The position numbers and the translations under genes are program-made. DNA of 64,000 bases from Pseudogemmobacter lacusdianii (GTDB lineage Bacteria; Pseudomonadota; Alphaproteobacteria; Rhodobacterales; Rhodobacteraceae), in the NCBI RefSeq assembly GCF_030848395.1, contig NZ_JAVDBT010000005.1, positions 124,001 through 188,000 of the forward strand, given 5' to 3'. Positions 9,892 through 18,426 of the stretch are shown here, one piece after another. The first letter of the stretch is position 1. Each line of letters begins with the position of its first letter. The notes under the pieces were generated by a model, which searched no databases, was not told the origin of the DNA, and worked only from the letters and a program-made list of their open reading frames with translations.

Positions 9892-10914
9892 CTAGAGGTT
9901 CTCAGCGATCAAAATCTCAATCCGAATGCGCTCTTGCGAGGCCAGAATTGGCCGCTTTTCGCATTGCGCGCGCAAGATCCGGGCGGCGCTGCGCACCAGA
10001 TGGCCGGGGTCTTGATGCACCACCGCATCAAGCCGTCCCTCGCGCAGGGCAAGCTCGGTCGATGGCGTGCGCTCATGCGCAATGGTGATGGGGGCGGAAG
10101 GCCGCGACGCTAAAGTGGCAAGCGCCAATTGTGGTTGCATACCAATAAGATAGAGCCCCACCACATCGGGATGCGCGGCGAAGGCATTGGCCAGCACACG
10201 CTGGGTGCGATCAGGATCACCGTAGCTTTCCAGCGTTGGGCGCACCTGCAATTGGGGTAAGGCGCCGGCAAAGATCGTATCAAACCCCAGACGCCGCTCC
10301 AGACTGTCGCGGCCTTGCATCGTATCGGCCAGAACAAGGATCGAGCCGCTGCGCGGACCCAAGAAGCGCCGCATCAGCCGCCCCGCCGTGGCCCCGGCGG
10401 CGGCATTGTCGATGCCGACAAAGGGCAGGCCCTCGGCCTCGGGCTGGTTTGAGATGAAGGAGACGACGTTGATCCCGCGTTCGCGCATCCGTTGCACCGC
10501 GTCGCGGATTTGCGGGGTCTCGGCCGCCATGATCGCCACGCCGTCGCAGTCCTCGGCGCTGATCGCCGTAAGGCTACGGGCGGCGCGATGCGGGTCGCGC
10601 TCATCCAGCCGCAGCACACCGATTTGGATCATCTCGCCCATGCTGGCGCGACGAAACTCGGCGATGCGGTCCAAGAGCACGTCGAGAAATTCGGTGCTGG
10701 TCTCGGGCAAGGCGAAAAGAAAGCGGTGGCCGCGTTGGCGGGCAAGGGTGGCGGCGACGATGTTGCGCTCGAACCCGATGCGTTCAATGGCGGCATGCAC
10801 GGCTTCGGTGCTGGAGGCGCTGACGCCGCTGCGGCCATTCAACACCCGGTCCACCGTGGCAAGGCTGACCCCGGCGGCTTGGGCAAGGTCTTTGGTGGTG
10901 GGTCTGAGCGTCAC
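9892..10914 (-). CDS. LacI-family transcriptional regulator of the adjacent sugar ABC operon
   Basis: Repressor with an N-terminal helix-turn-helix (TTKDLAQAAGVSLATVDRVLNGR) and a periplasmic-binding-protein-like sugar domain of the ribose-binding type (VGIDNAAAGATAGR, VGLYLIGMQP). I use the GTG at 10914, which places the HTH at the extreme N terminus as in most LacI proteins and gives 340 residues. An ATG at 10956 would add 14 residues. The gene is divergent from the ABC operon, and two palindromes in the shared promoter region are its likely operators. The ligand is unknown, probably a sugar, polyol or phosphorylated intermediate of the operon. Confidence 0.9.
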   Translation of the reverse strand: MTLRPTTKDLAQAAGVSLATVDRVLNGRSGVSASSTEAVHAAIERIGFERNIVAATLARQRGHRFLFALPETSTEFLDVLLDRIAEFRRASMGEMIQIGVLRLDERDPHRAARSLTAISAEDCDGVAIMAAETPQIRDAVQRMRERGINVVSFISNQPEAEGLPFVGIDNAAAGATAGRLMRRFLGPRSGSILVLADTMQGRDSLERRLGFDTIFAGALPQLQVRPTLESYGDPDRTQRVLANAFAAHPDVVGLYLIGMQPQLALATLASRPSAPITIAHERTPSTELALREGRLDAVVHQDPGHLVRSAARILRAQCEKRPILASQERIRIEILIAENL

Positions 10915-10980
10915 AAAACCATCCCGAGCAGGCGCATTTCTGGGCAGTCTTACCATCGAAACTGCCCTTGGCAATCGATT

Positions 10981-10996
10981 TGAGGTGCGCACCTCA
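10981..10996. promoter_or_regulatory. palindromic operator 1 (LacI-type)
   Basis: TGAGGTGCGCACCTCA is a perfect 16-base palindrome with a central CG step, the usual form of a LacI-family operator. It lies between the divergent regulator and the ABC operon, 30 bases centre to centre from operator 2, about three helical turns, so two dimers could bind the same DNA face. Confidence 0.75.
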
Positions 10997-11010
10997 GAAT
11001 TTTCTTGCTC

Positions 11011-11026
11011 TGAGGTGCGTGCCTCA
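11011..11026. promoter_or_regulatory. palindromic operator 2 within a candidate promoter
   Basis: TGAGGTGCGTGCCTCA differs from operator 1 at one base. It fills the spacer between a TTGCTC (11005-11010) and a TAGCTT (11029-11034), which could be the -35 and -10 of the ABC operon. Repressor bound here would block RNA polymerase. The promoter boxes are weak matches and are inferred. Confidence 0.65.
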
Positions 11027-11091
11027 CATAGCTTTATTTCAGAGATTCGCGGCGGGGAGGCTGCGGGTCCGTCATGGGAGGAACGTGGAAG

Positions 11092-12414
11092 ATGACCAAA
11101 AGACATCTGGTGAGCGTTGCTGCATCTGCTTTGATCGTGGGCTCGTTCGCGACATCTGCTGCGGCAGAGGATTTGACTTTGTGCTGGGCGGCTTGGGATC
11201 CGGCCAATGCGTTGATTGAACTTTCCAAAGATTTTGAGGCCCAATCCGGCCATAAGATGAAGTTTGAATTCGTGCCTTGGACCTCATTCGCGGATCGGAT
11301 GCTGAATGAGCTGAACTCCAAGGGCCAGCTTTGCGATTTGATGATTGGCGACAGCCAGTGGATCGGCGGCGGGGCCGAGAATGGCCATTACGTCAAGCTC
11401 AATGACTTTTTTGACGCCAATGGCATCACGATGGATGATTTCATCCCGGCGACCGTGACGGGCTATGCCGAATGGCCGAAGGGCACGCCGAATTACTATG
11501 CGCTGCCGGCCTTTGGCGATGTGGTGGGCTGGACCTACCGCAAGGATTGGTTTGAAAATCCGGAAATCCAAGCCGCATTCAAAGAGAAACACGGCCGAGA
11601 TCTGGGCGTGCCTGCCACTCTGGAAGAGCTGCGCGATATCGCGCAATTCTTCCAAGGCCGCGAGATCGACGGCAAGACCGTCTACGGTGCCGCGATCTAC
11701 ACCGAGCGCGGCTCGGAAGGCATCACCATGGGCGCGACCAACGCGCTTTACAACTACGGCTTCCTTTATGAGAATCCGGAAAAACCCTATGATCTTGCGG
11801 GTTTTGTCAACTCGCCTGAAGCTGCCAAGGGGCTAGAGCTTTATAAAGAGATCTACGACACCGCGACGCCGCCCGGTGCCTCGAACTGGTATATGAGCGA
11901 GAATATCGACGCTTATAAATCCGGTCAGGTGGCGATGCAGATGAACTTCGCCTTCATCTGGCCGGGGGTTGAGGCGGATGCCAATGTCGGTGGCGGCAAG
12001 TCCGGTTATTTCCCGAACCCGGCCGGTCCGGCGGGCCAATTCGCGCAATTGGGCGGGCAGGGGATTTCGGTCGTGGCCTATTCGACCAAGCAAGATGCGG
12101 CGCTGGACTATATCAAATGGTTCGCCCAGCCCGAGGTTCAGTCGAAATGGTGGGCTTTGGGCGGTTATTCGGCGCTGAAGGCGGTGGTCGAGGATCCGGG
12201 CTTTGCGGCAAGCCAGCCCTATGCCCAGACCTTCCTCGACTCTATGGCGATCGTGAAGGACTTCTGGGCCGAGCCCGCCTATGCCGATCTTTTGCTGGCG
12301 ATGCAAAACCGTCTGCACAATTACGTCGTGGCTGGTGATGGCACGGCGCAAGAAGCGCTGGACGGGCTGGTCGAGGATTGGACCGAAGTCTTCGAGGACG
12401 AAGGCAAGCTTTAA
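11092..12414 (+). CDS. carbohydrate ABC transporter, periplasmic substrate-binding protein
   Basis: Captures the solute for the importer encoded downstream. The ATG at 11092 is preceded by GGAGG at 11076-11080 and gives 440 residues; an ATG at 11074 overlaps that ribosome site and is unlikely. A signal peptide is clear: KRH, a hydrophobic run, then ATSAAA-ED cleavage near residue 24. The mature part resembles extracellular solute-binding family 1 (MalE-like), with PALPAFGD-type hinge regions, AMQMNFAFIWPG and many aromatic residues. The substrate cannot be read from sequence; the neighbouring kinase suggests a small ketose or polyol. Confidence 0.93.
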   Translation: MTKRHLVSVAASALIVGSFATSAAAEDLTLCWAAWDPANALIELSKDFEAQSGHKMKFEFVPWTSFADRMLNELNSKGQLCDLMIGDSQWIGGGAENGHYVKLNDFFDANGITMDDFIPATVTGYAEWPKGTPNYYALPAFGDVVGWTYRKDWFENPEIQAAFKEKHGRDLGVPATLEELRDIAQFFQGREIDGKTVYGAAIYTERGSEGITMGATNALYNYGFLYENPEKPYDLAGFVNSPEAAKGLELYKEIYDTATPPGASNWYMSENIDAYKSGQVAMQMNFAFIWPGVEADANVGGGKSGYFPNPAGPAGQFAQLGGQGISVVAYSTKQDAALDYIKWFAQPEVQSKWWALGGYSALKAVVEDPGFAASQPYAQTFLDSMAIVKDFWAEPAYADLLLAMQNRLHNYVVAGDGTAQEALDGLVEDWTEVFEDEGKL

Positions 12415-12425
12415 CGCCTTTCCCA

Positions 12426-12452
12426 CTGGGGGGCCGGTGCGCGGCTCCCCAG
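12426..12452 (+). other. stem-loop between binding-protein and permease genes
   Basis: CTGGGG at 12426 pairs with CCCCAG ending at 12452, with inner GGCC/GGC pairing. It has no U-tract. In ABC operons such a hairpin often protects the upstream binding-protein mRNA and lets it be made in excess over the membrane genes. The function here is inferred from position. Confidence 0.5.
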
Positions 12453-12478
12453 ACCCATCCCCGGATTAGGGTTCTGAC

Positions 12479-13426
12479 ATGACGCATTCGCTGATCGAGC
12501 GGGCGGCCGAGGGCACGCCTCCGGGTATTGCGCAGAAACTGCGTGGGTTATCCGACCGCAGCATCGCTTGGATTTTCGTCGCCCCCACGATCTTTTTGCT
12601 CTTGGCGGTGAACATCTTCCCGCTGATCTGGACGGTCTATCTCAGCTTCACCGATTACCGGGTGAACCGGCCCAACCGTGATATCGAATGGGTAGGGCTG
12701 GCGAATTACGAGCGGATCCTTGGCGATGCCGGCATCTGGAGCACGATGCAGGCGACCGCGCATTTCCTTTTGTGGACCTTGGTCTTGCAGGTGCTGATCG
12801 GCTTCACTTTGGCCTATCTCATCAACAAGAAATTCCGTGGCAATGATATGTGGACCACGATCATCGTGCTGCCGATGATGCTCTCGCCTGCGGTGGTGGG
12901 CAATTTCTGGACCTTCCTTTATCAGCCGCAAATCGGGCTTTTCAACTATGCGGTCGGTTTTGTCACCGGCAAAGACCCGGCCAGTTTTTCGATGATCGGC
13001 GATGTCAGCTTGGCGCCTTGGGCGATCATCATTGCCGACACTTGGATGTGGACGCCCTTCGTGATGCTGATCTGCCTCGCGGGGCTGCGCTCGATCCCTG
13101 ATAGCATCTATGAGGCGGCGGAATGCGACCGCGCCTCAAAATGGCGGCAGTTTTGGACCATCACTTTGCCCTTGGTGCTGCCGTTCCTAATGTTGGCGAT
13201 CCTCTTCCGCGGCATCGAGAATTTCAAGATGTTCGATCTGGTCGTGCAGTTGACCGGTGGCGGCCCCGGCAATGTCACAACGCTCAGTTCCATCGACCTC
13301 AAACGTGAGGCCTTTGAGAAATGGCGCACCGGCTATTCCTCGGCCTATGGGGTGATCCTTTTCGTCACCGTCTTCGGCCTTGCCTCGATCTATGTCAAAG
13401 CGCTGAACAAGGTGAAAGAGAGATGA
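12479..13426 (+). CDS. carbohydrate ABC transporter permease (MalF/UgpA-type)
   Basis: Inner-membrane half of the transport channel. The 315 residues have six predicted membrane spans, the first near 30-50. The cytoplasmic EAA loop (SIYEAAECDRASKWRQFWTI) contacts an ATPase. Its last bases overlap the next permease start as ATGA, so the two subunits are coupled and a heterodimeric channel is expected. Confidence 0.93.
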   Translation: MTHSLIERAAEGTPPGIAQKLRGLSDRSIAWIFVAPTIFLLLAVNIFPLIWTVYLSFTDYRVNRPNRDIEWVGLANYERILGDAGIWSTMQATAHFLLWTLVLQVLIGFTLAYLINKKFRGNDMWTTIIVLPMMLSPAVVGNFWTFLYQPQIGLFNYAVGFVTGKDPASFSMIGDVSLAPWAIIIADTWMWTPFVMLICLAGLRSIPDSIYEAAECDRASKWRQFWTITLPLVLPFLMLAILFRGIENFKMFDLVVQLTGGGPGNVTTLSSIDLKREAFEKWRTGYSSAYGVILFVTVFGLASIYVKALNKVKER

Positions 13427-14361
13427 GCTATTCGATCACCGAACCGACCGCGCGGGTCAAATGGTTGGCCGGAGGGCTGGTCGTCGCCTATGCGCTGATC
13501 ACGCTGGTGCCGCTGTTGTGGATCATCGCCACCGGCTTCAAATCCGGCGCGGATTCCATAGCATATCCGCCAAAGGTGCTCTTTGAGCCCAGCCTTGAGG
13601 GCTATGTGAACCTTTTCACCGATCGCACCCGCGCCACGCCCGAGATGCTGGAGGCCGCAGGCCCGCCGCAAAACTGGGTTGAGCAAGTGGCGCGCGATCA
13701 GGGGCAAGTGATCGCCGGACCCTCGCGCTTTGGCGAGCGGTTCTTGAATTCGGTCATCATTGGTTTTGGCTCCACCGCGCTGTGCATGATCTTGGGCACT
13801 GCCGCCGCCTATGCCTTCTCGCGCTTCCGGGTGCCGCTGAAGGATGATCTGATGTTCTTCATCCTCTCCACCCGGATGATGCCGCCCATTGCCGTGGCGA
13901 TCCCGATTTTCCTGATGTTCCGCCAGCTTGGGCTGAGCGACACCCATCTGGGGATGATCCTGCTATACACCGCCGTGAACCTCTCGCTCTCGGTCTGGCT
14001 GCTCAAAGGCTTCATTGATGAAATCCCGGTGGAATATGAGGAAGCGGCGCTGATCGATGGCTACACCCGCTTTCAGGCCTTTTACAAAGTCGTGCTGCCG
14101 CAGGCGGCCACCGGCATCGCATCAACCGCGATCTTCTGCCTGATCTTCGCTTGGAATGAATATGCCTTCGCGGTGCTTTTAACCTCGGGCAATGCCCAGA
14201 CCGCACCGCCTTTCATCCCCACCATCATCGGCGTTGGCGGCAAGGATTGGCCTGCTGTGGCCGCCGGAGCCACGCTCTTCCTCTTGCCGGTCATGGTCTT
14301 CACCATCCTTCTGCGCAAACATCTTCTGCGCGGGATCACCTTCGGAGCTTTGCGCAAATGA
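13423..14361 (+). CDS. carbohydrate ABC transporter permease (MalG/UgpE-type)
   Basis: Second channel subunit. The ATG at 13423 overlaps the preceding TGA and gives 312 residues; the open frame extends further upstream but only inside the previous gene. The EAA loop is EYEEAALIDGYTRFQAFYKV. An unusually long periplasmic segment of about 40 residues (around 65-105, rich in Glu, Gln and Pro) lies between the first and second spans and is not usual in the family. The stop overlaps the small membrane protein gene as ATGA. Confidence 0.93.
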   Translation: MSYSITEPTARVKWLAGGLVVAYALITLVPLLWIIATGFKSGADSIAYPPKVLFEPSLEGYVNLFTDRTRATPEMLEAAGPPQNWVEQVARDQGQVIAGPSRFGERFLNSVIIGFGSTALCMILGTAAAYAFSRFRVPLKDDLMFFILSTRMMPPIAVAIPIFLMFRQLGLSDTHLGMILLYTAVNLSLSVWLLKGFIDEIPVEYEEAALIDGYTRFQAFYKVVLPQAATGIASTAIFCLIFAWNEYAFAVLLTSGNAQTAPPFIPTIIGVGGKDWPAVAAGATLFLLPVMVFTILLRKHLLRGITFGALRK

Positions 14362-14546
14362 CAGGTTTTCTGAACGGGCTTTTGCGCTTGCGCCGGGGGC
14401 CGTGGGAGATGCTGGCCTCGATCCTGATTGCCTTGGGCGTGGTCATGCTGATGCAGCCCTTCGCGCTTGCCCTTTACACTTGGTCCTTCCTTGTGACCCT
14501 GACCGGAACAGTGATGTTCGTCGTGGTCAGCCATTTCCCGGAGTAG
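14358..14546 (+). CDS. 62-residue two-span membrane protein of the sugar ABC operon
   Basis: The start ATG overlaps the permease stop, and the next ATPase begins three bases after its TAG with GGAG before it, so it is a real, co-translated gene. The protein has a basic N terminus (LLRLRRGPW) and two hydrophobic segments (about 18-35 and 38-56), with no soluble domain. Rhizobial glycerol importers carry a small membrane protein (GlpU) in the same kind of operon with two ATPases; this may be an analogue, but I cannot assign the family. Possible roles are stabilising the permease pair or docking the ATPases. Confidence 0.75.
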   Translation: MTGFLNGLLRLRRGPWEMLASILIALGVVMLMQPFALALYTWSFLVTLTGTVMFVVVSHFPE

Positions 14547-14549
14547 CAA

Positions 14550-15647
14550 ATGGCGCAGATCCGCATTGAAAACCTGCGCAAGGAATTTGGCAGCTTCACC
14601 GCCGTGCAATCTTCGACCTTCACGGTGGAGGATGGGGAGTTCTTCATGCTGCTTGGCCCCTCGGGCTGCGGCAAGACCACCACTTTGCGGATGATGGCGG
14701 GGCTGGAGCTGCCGACATCGGGCCAGATTTACTTGGGCGGTGAAGAGGTCAGCCAACGCCCCGCCAGCCAGCGCGACATCGCCTTCGTGTTCCAGATGTT
14801 CGCGCTTTACCCGCATATGAACGTGCGCAAGAACATCGCCTATCCGCTGGTCAGCCAAGGCCTGCCGCGCGATCAGGTGCGCCGCAAAGTGGGCGAGGTG
14901 GCCGAGATCCTTGGCATCACCGGGCTCCTGGACCGCCCCGTCGGCGGGCTTTCGGGCGGTGATCGGCAAAGGGTGGCTCTGGGGCGCGCCATCGTGCGTG
15001 AGCCGAAGGCGTTTTTCATGGACGAGCCGATGGGCGCGCTCGATGCCGAGTTCCGCGAGCATATGGCGGGCGAGTTGCGCGCTTTGCATGATCGGATGGG
15101 GGCGACCACGGTTTACGTTACCCACGATCAGCTTGAGGCGATGCAGATGGGCGATAAAATCGTGGTGATGAACCACGGTGTGATCGAACAATTCGGCGTG
15201 CCGCAGGACATCTACAACTGGCCCGCGACCCGCTTTGTCGGCTCTTTTATCGGCTCTCCCCCGATGAATTTCCTTGAGTTTGAAGGTGTTGCTGAGAAGG
15301 GCGCGGTGGAAGTCACAATGGCTGGGCTGGCCATGCCGGTGCCGCGCATCCTTGAAGGGGCAGCGGGCGGGCTGACTTTGGGCGTGCGCCCCGAACATGT
15401 CAGTCTTGACGATGCTGCCGCCTTGCGCGGGAAAGTTTTGGCGGCGGAATATCTTGGCACCACCCAGATCGTGACCTTCGAGACCGCGTTTGGCCCGGTG
15501 AAGGCGCGGGTCTCATCGGCCCAGCACATCCCGCCCGGCGGCTTCACCGGGCTGCGGCTGGACCCGCGCAACATCACGCTTTTCGAGCGCGCCAACGGCC
15601 GCGCGCTTCTGTCCGAGGCCAATCAAAAGGTGCTGCGTCATGGCTGA
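14550..15647 (+). CDS. sugar ABC transporter ATPase 1 (MalK/UgpC-like)
   Basis: Energises the importer. The 365 residues show Walker A (GPSGCGKTTT), a Q-loop (FQMFALYPHMNV), the ABC signature (LSGGDRQRVALG) and Walker B (FFMDEPMGALDAEF), followed by a C-terminal TOBE-type regulatory domain. MGALDAEF replaces the common LSNLDAKLR after Walker B. The gene overlaps the second ATPase by eight bases. Two different ATPases in one operon suggest a heterodimeric engine, as in the rhizobial GlpS/GlpT pair. Confidence 0.94.
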   Translation: MAQIRIENLRKEFGSFTAVQSSTFTVEDGEFFMLLGPSGCGKTTTLRMMAGLELPTSGQIYLGGEEVSQRPASQRDIAFVFQMFALYPHMNVRKNIAYPLVSQGLPRDQVRRKVGEVAEILGITGLLDRPVGGLSGGDRQRVALGRAIVREPKAFFMDEPMGALDAEFREHMAGELRALHDRMGATTVYVTHDQLEAMQMGDKIVVMNHGVIEQFGVPQDIYNWPATRFVGSFIGSPPMNFLEFEGVAEKGAVEVTMAGLAMPVPRILEGAAGGLTLGVRPEHVSLDDAAALRGKVLAAEYLGTTQIVTFETAFGPVKARVSSAQHIPPGGFTGLRLDPRNITLFERANGRALLSEANQKVLRHG

Positions 15648-16635
15648 GGTCACCTTGCAGAATGTCAGCCGTCACTACGGCAGCACCGCCGCGCTCGACG
15701 GGGTCAGTTTGACCGTGCCCGACGGCGCTTTCGTTGTCCTTCTCGGCCCCACCGGGGCGGGAAAAACCTCATGCCTGCGGATGGTTGCGGGGTTGGATCG
15801 GCCGGATCAGGGCCGGGTGCTGATCGGTGGCCAAGATGTGACTGAGGCCAGCCCCGCGGCACGCAACGTTGCCATGGTCTTCCAGCAATATTCGCTCTAC
15901 GCGCATCTGACCGTGCGACAGAACCTTGAATTTTCCCTGAAAGCGCCGGGCCTTAAGCTTGGCGCGGCCGAGATCACCGCCCGCGTCTCGCGCGTGGCCG
16001 AGGTGCTTCAGATCAGCCATAAGCTTAACAACCGCGCCACGCAGCTTTCCGGCGGCGAGATGCAACGGGTTTCAATCGGGCGCGCCTTGGTGCGCGATCC
16101 CGCGATCTATCTGATGGATGAGCCTCTGTCCTCGCTCGATGCCAAGCTGCGTGCCGATCTGCGGATTGAGCTGAAGGCCATTCAGGCGCAAAGCGGCGCG
16201 ACCTTGCTTTACGTCACTCATGATCAGATCGAGGCGATGACCATGGCCACCCATGTCGGCATTCTCGACCATGGTCGCTTGGTGCAATTCGGCCCCCCGC
16301 GTGAGATTTATGAAGCCCCCGTCAGTCTTTACGCCGCAAGCCGCCTTGGCCAGCCGCGCATCAACCTGCTGCCCGCCGCACTTTTCCCCGGCGCACCGGC
16401 GCGGGCCAAAACCATTGGCTTGCGCCCCGAGCAGATCTTCCAAGGTGAGGGCGAGGAGGGCCAGGTGCAAAGGGTTGAGCATCTTGGGGACCAGACCCGC
16501 CTGCACCTGAGCTATCGCGGCGAAAGCCTGATCACCGTCACCGATGCGCATAGCCCCTTGCGCGCCGGTGACAGCCTGCGGATCCGTCCACAGAACCCAT
16601 TCTATTTCGACGCCGACGGCGCTCGGATCATCTGA
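15640..16635 (+). CDS. sugar ABC transporter ATPase 2 (MalK/UgpC-like)
   Basis: Partner of the preceding ATPase. The 331 residues carry Walker A (GPTGAGKTSC), a Q-loop (FQQYSLYAHLTV), the signature LSGGEMQRVSIG, Walker B with the D-loop (YLMDEPLSSLDAKLR) and the H-loop (YVTHDQ), then a short C-terminal TOBE region. It resembles the first ATPase but has diverged well beyond a recent duplication. The kinase gene begins 11 bases downstream after GAGGAG. Confidence 0.94.
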   Translation: MAEVTLQNVSRHYGSTAALDGVSLTVPDGAFVVLLGPTGAGKTSCLRMVAGLDRPDQGRVLIGGQDVTEASPAARNVAMVFQQYSLYAHLTVRQNLEFSLKAPGLKLGAAEITARVSRVAEVLQISHKLNNRATQLSGGEMQRVSIGRALVRDPAIYLMDEPLSSLDAKLRADLRIELKAIQAQSGATLLYVTHDQIEAMTMATHVGILDHGRLVQFGPPREIYEAPVSLYAASRLGQPRINLLPAALFPGAPARAKTIGLRPEQIFQGEGEEGQVQRVEHLGDQTRLHLSYRGESLITVTDAHSPLRAGDSLRIRPQNPFYFDADGARII

Positions 16636-16646
16636 GGAGTGTAAAA

Positions 16647-18272
16647 ATGGCGCAATTCATCAATGCCCGCGATGCGGTGGTGACCGATGCGATCGATGGT
16701 GCGATCCTGACCTCGGGCGGGGCCTTGGCGCGGCTTGACGGTTATCCGCATATCCGCGTGGTGGTGCGGGCCGATTGGGATAAGTCGCGGGTGGCGGTGG
16801 TCTCGGGCGGTGGTTCGGGGCATGAGCCGGCGCATGCGGGTTTCGTCGGCGCGGGCATGCTGACGGCGGCGGTCTGCGGAGATGTCTTCGCCTCGCCTTC
16901 GGTGGATGCGGTGCTGGCGGGGATCCTCGCCGTCACCGGCCCGGCGGGCTGTTTGTTGATCGTGAAGAACTACACCGGCGACCGGCTGAACTTTGGCCTC
17001 GCGGCCGAGCGGGCGCGGGCTTACGGGCTGAAGGTCTCGATGGTGATTGTCGGCGATGACATCGCATTGCCCGATCTGCCGCAGCCGCGCGGCGTGGCAG
17101 GAACGCTTTTCGTGCATAAGATCGCCGGGGCATTGGCCGAGGCGGGTGCGACCTTGGAAGCAGTGACGGCGGCGGCCAATCGGGTCATCGCGGGCACCCG
17201 CAGCATCGGCATGTCTTTGGACACTTGCACCGTGCCCGGCTCGCCGAAAGAGCACCGGATCGCCGCCGGTAAGGCCGAGTTGGGCCTTGGCATTCATGGT
17301 GAGGCGGGGGTCCAGCAGGTCGATTACCGCGATGCCGCCCAAGCCATGGCGGCCCTGGCTGAGGCCTTGGCTAAGGTGATGTCCGACGCGCCGCATGTGG
17401 CGCTTTTGAACAACCTTGGCGGCACATCGGTCTTGGAAATGTCGATCCTCGCCAATGAGTTGATGAAGTCGCGCATTGGCGATCGGATCAAATGGGTGGT
17501 GGGTCCGGCGGCCTTGATGACCTCGCTTGATATGCAGGGCTTTTCGGTCTCGGTCTGCCCGCTGAGTCCCGAGGATGAGGCGCTTTTGTCCGCACCTTGC
17601 GGGCCTTCGGCTTGGCCGGGTGTGCAGGCGGTGAAGCCGCTTCAGGTGGTGGCGCTTCCCGATGGGTTGAAGCCGATCAAGCCCATCGCCTCGGCCCATG
17701 CGCCGACGGCAGAGTTCCTGAACCGCTGCTGTGACGTGTTGATCCGGGCCGAGGCCGACCTGAACGCATTGGATGCGAAATCGGGCGACGGCGATACAGG
17801 ATCAACCCTTGCAGGCGCGGCGCGGGCCTTGAGCGCGGCGATGGACCGCTTGCCTTTGGCCGATCACACCCAGCTTTACCGCGCCATTGGTCAAGAGCTG
17901 AGCCAGACCATGGGCGGCTCTTCGGGGGTGCTTTTGGCGATCTTCTTCACCGCCGCTGGCGATGCCGCTTCAAGCGGGAAAAGCTTGGTCGATGCGCTGC
18001 AAGAGGGGTTGAAGCGCATGCAAGTGATTGGCGGCGCTGAGGTTGGTGATCGGACGATGGTCGATGCGCTGCACCCCGCTTTGCAGGCTTTGGCCGCGCA
18101 GGATCTGCAAGCCGCCGCCCAAGCCGCGCGCAAAGGGGCGGATCACACCGCCACTTTGCGCAAAGCCAAGGCGGGGCGCGCGTCTTACATCAGCGCGGAT
18201 CAGCTGGACGGTCATATAGACCCCGGCGCCGAAGCGGTGGCGCGATTGTTTGAGCATCTAGCGCAGGGTTAA
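16647..18272 (+). CDS. dihydroxyacetone-kinase-family protein (ATP-dependent, DhaK-DhaL fusion)
   Basis: Phosphorylates dihydroxyacetone or a related small ketose such as an erythrulose. The 541 residues match the Citrobacter-type single-chain kinase. The DhaK domain occupies about 1-330, with GGGSGHEPAHAGFVG (54-68) and the substrate-linking His217 in GLGIHGEAG. The DhaL ATP domain follows, with the magnesium-binding aspartates D381 and D383 in KSGDGDTG. GAGGAGTG precedes the ATG. Its place directly behind the ABC genes suggests that it activates the imported compound or its oxidation product. DhaK against tetrulose kinase cannot be separated by eye. Confidence 0.88.
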   Translation: MAQFINARDAVVTDAIDGAILTSGGALARLDGYPHIRVVVRADWDKSRVAVVSGGGSGHEPAHAGFVGAGMLTAAVCGDVFASPSVDAVLAGILAVTGPAGCLLIVKNYTGDRLNFGLAAERARAYGLKVSMVIVGDDIALPDLPQPRGVAGTLFVHKIAGALAEAGATLEAVTAAANRVIAGTRSIGMSLDTCTVPGSPKEHRIAAGKAELGLGIHGEAGVQQVDYRDAAQAMAALAEALAKVMSDAPHVALLNNLGGTSVLEMSILANELMKSRIGDRIKWVVGPAALMTSLDMQGFSVSVCPLSPEDEALLSAPCGPSAWPGVQAVKPLQVVALPDGLKPIKPIASAHAPTAEFLNRCCDVLIRAEADLNALDAKSGDGDTGSTLAGAARALSAAMDRLPLADHTQLYRAIGQELSQTMGGSSGVLLAIFFTAAGDAASSGKSLVDALQEGLKRMQVIGGAEVGDRTMVDALHPALQALAAQDLQAAAQAARKGADHTATLRKAKAGRASYISADQLDGHIDPGAEAVARLFEHLAQG

Positions 18273-18426
18273 AAAAGCGCGCGGAGAAAGATGTTCGGAA
18301 CGTTGACAGGTTTAATAATCTTGTTAACTTTATTCGTGGGTTAGGCCTTAGCAGCCGACCAGATGCCGCCGCAGTCCTGCGCGGCAGGTTTGGGCGGCGC
18401 TACCGCCTTTCACACGGATTTTCTTG

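Noticed and set aside
18303-18335. Sigma-70 promoter before the SDR gene (TTGACA with TAACTT-like -10)
   Set aside because: The -35 is good but the -10 is poor and the spacing is uncertain; mentioned in the SDR entry only.
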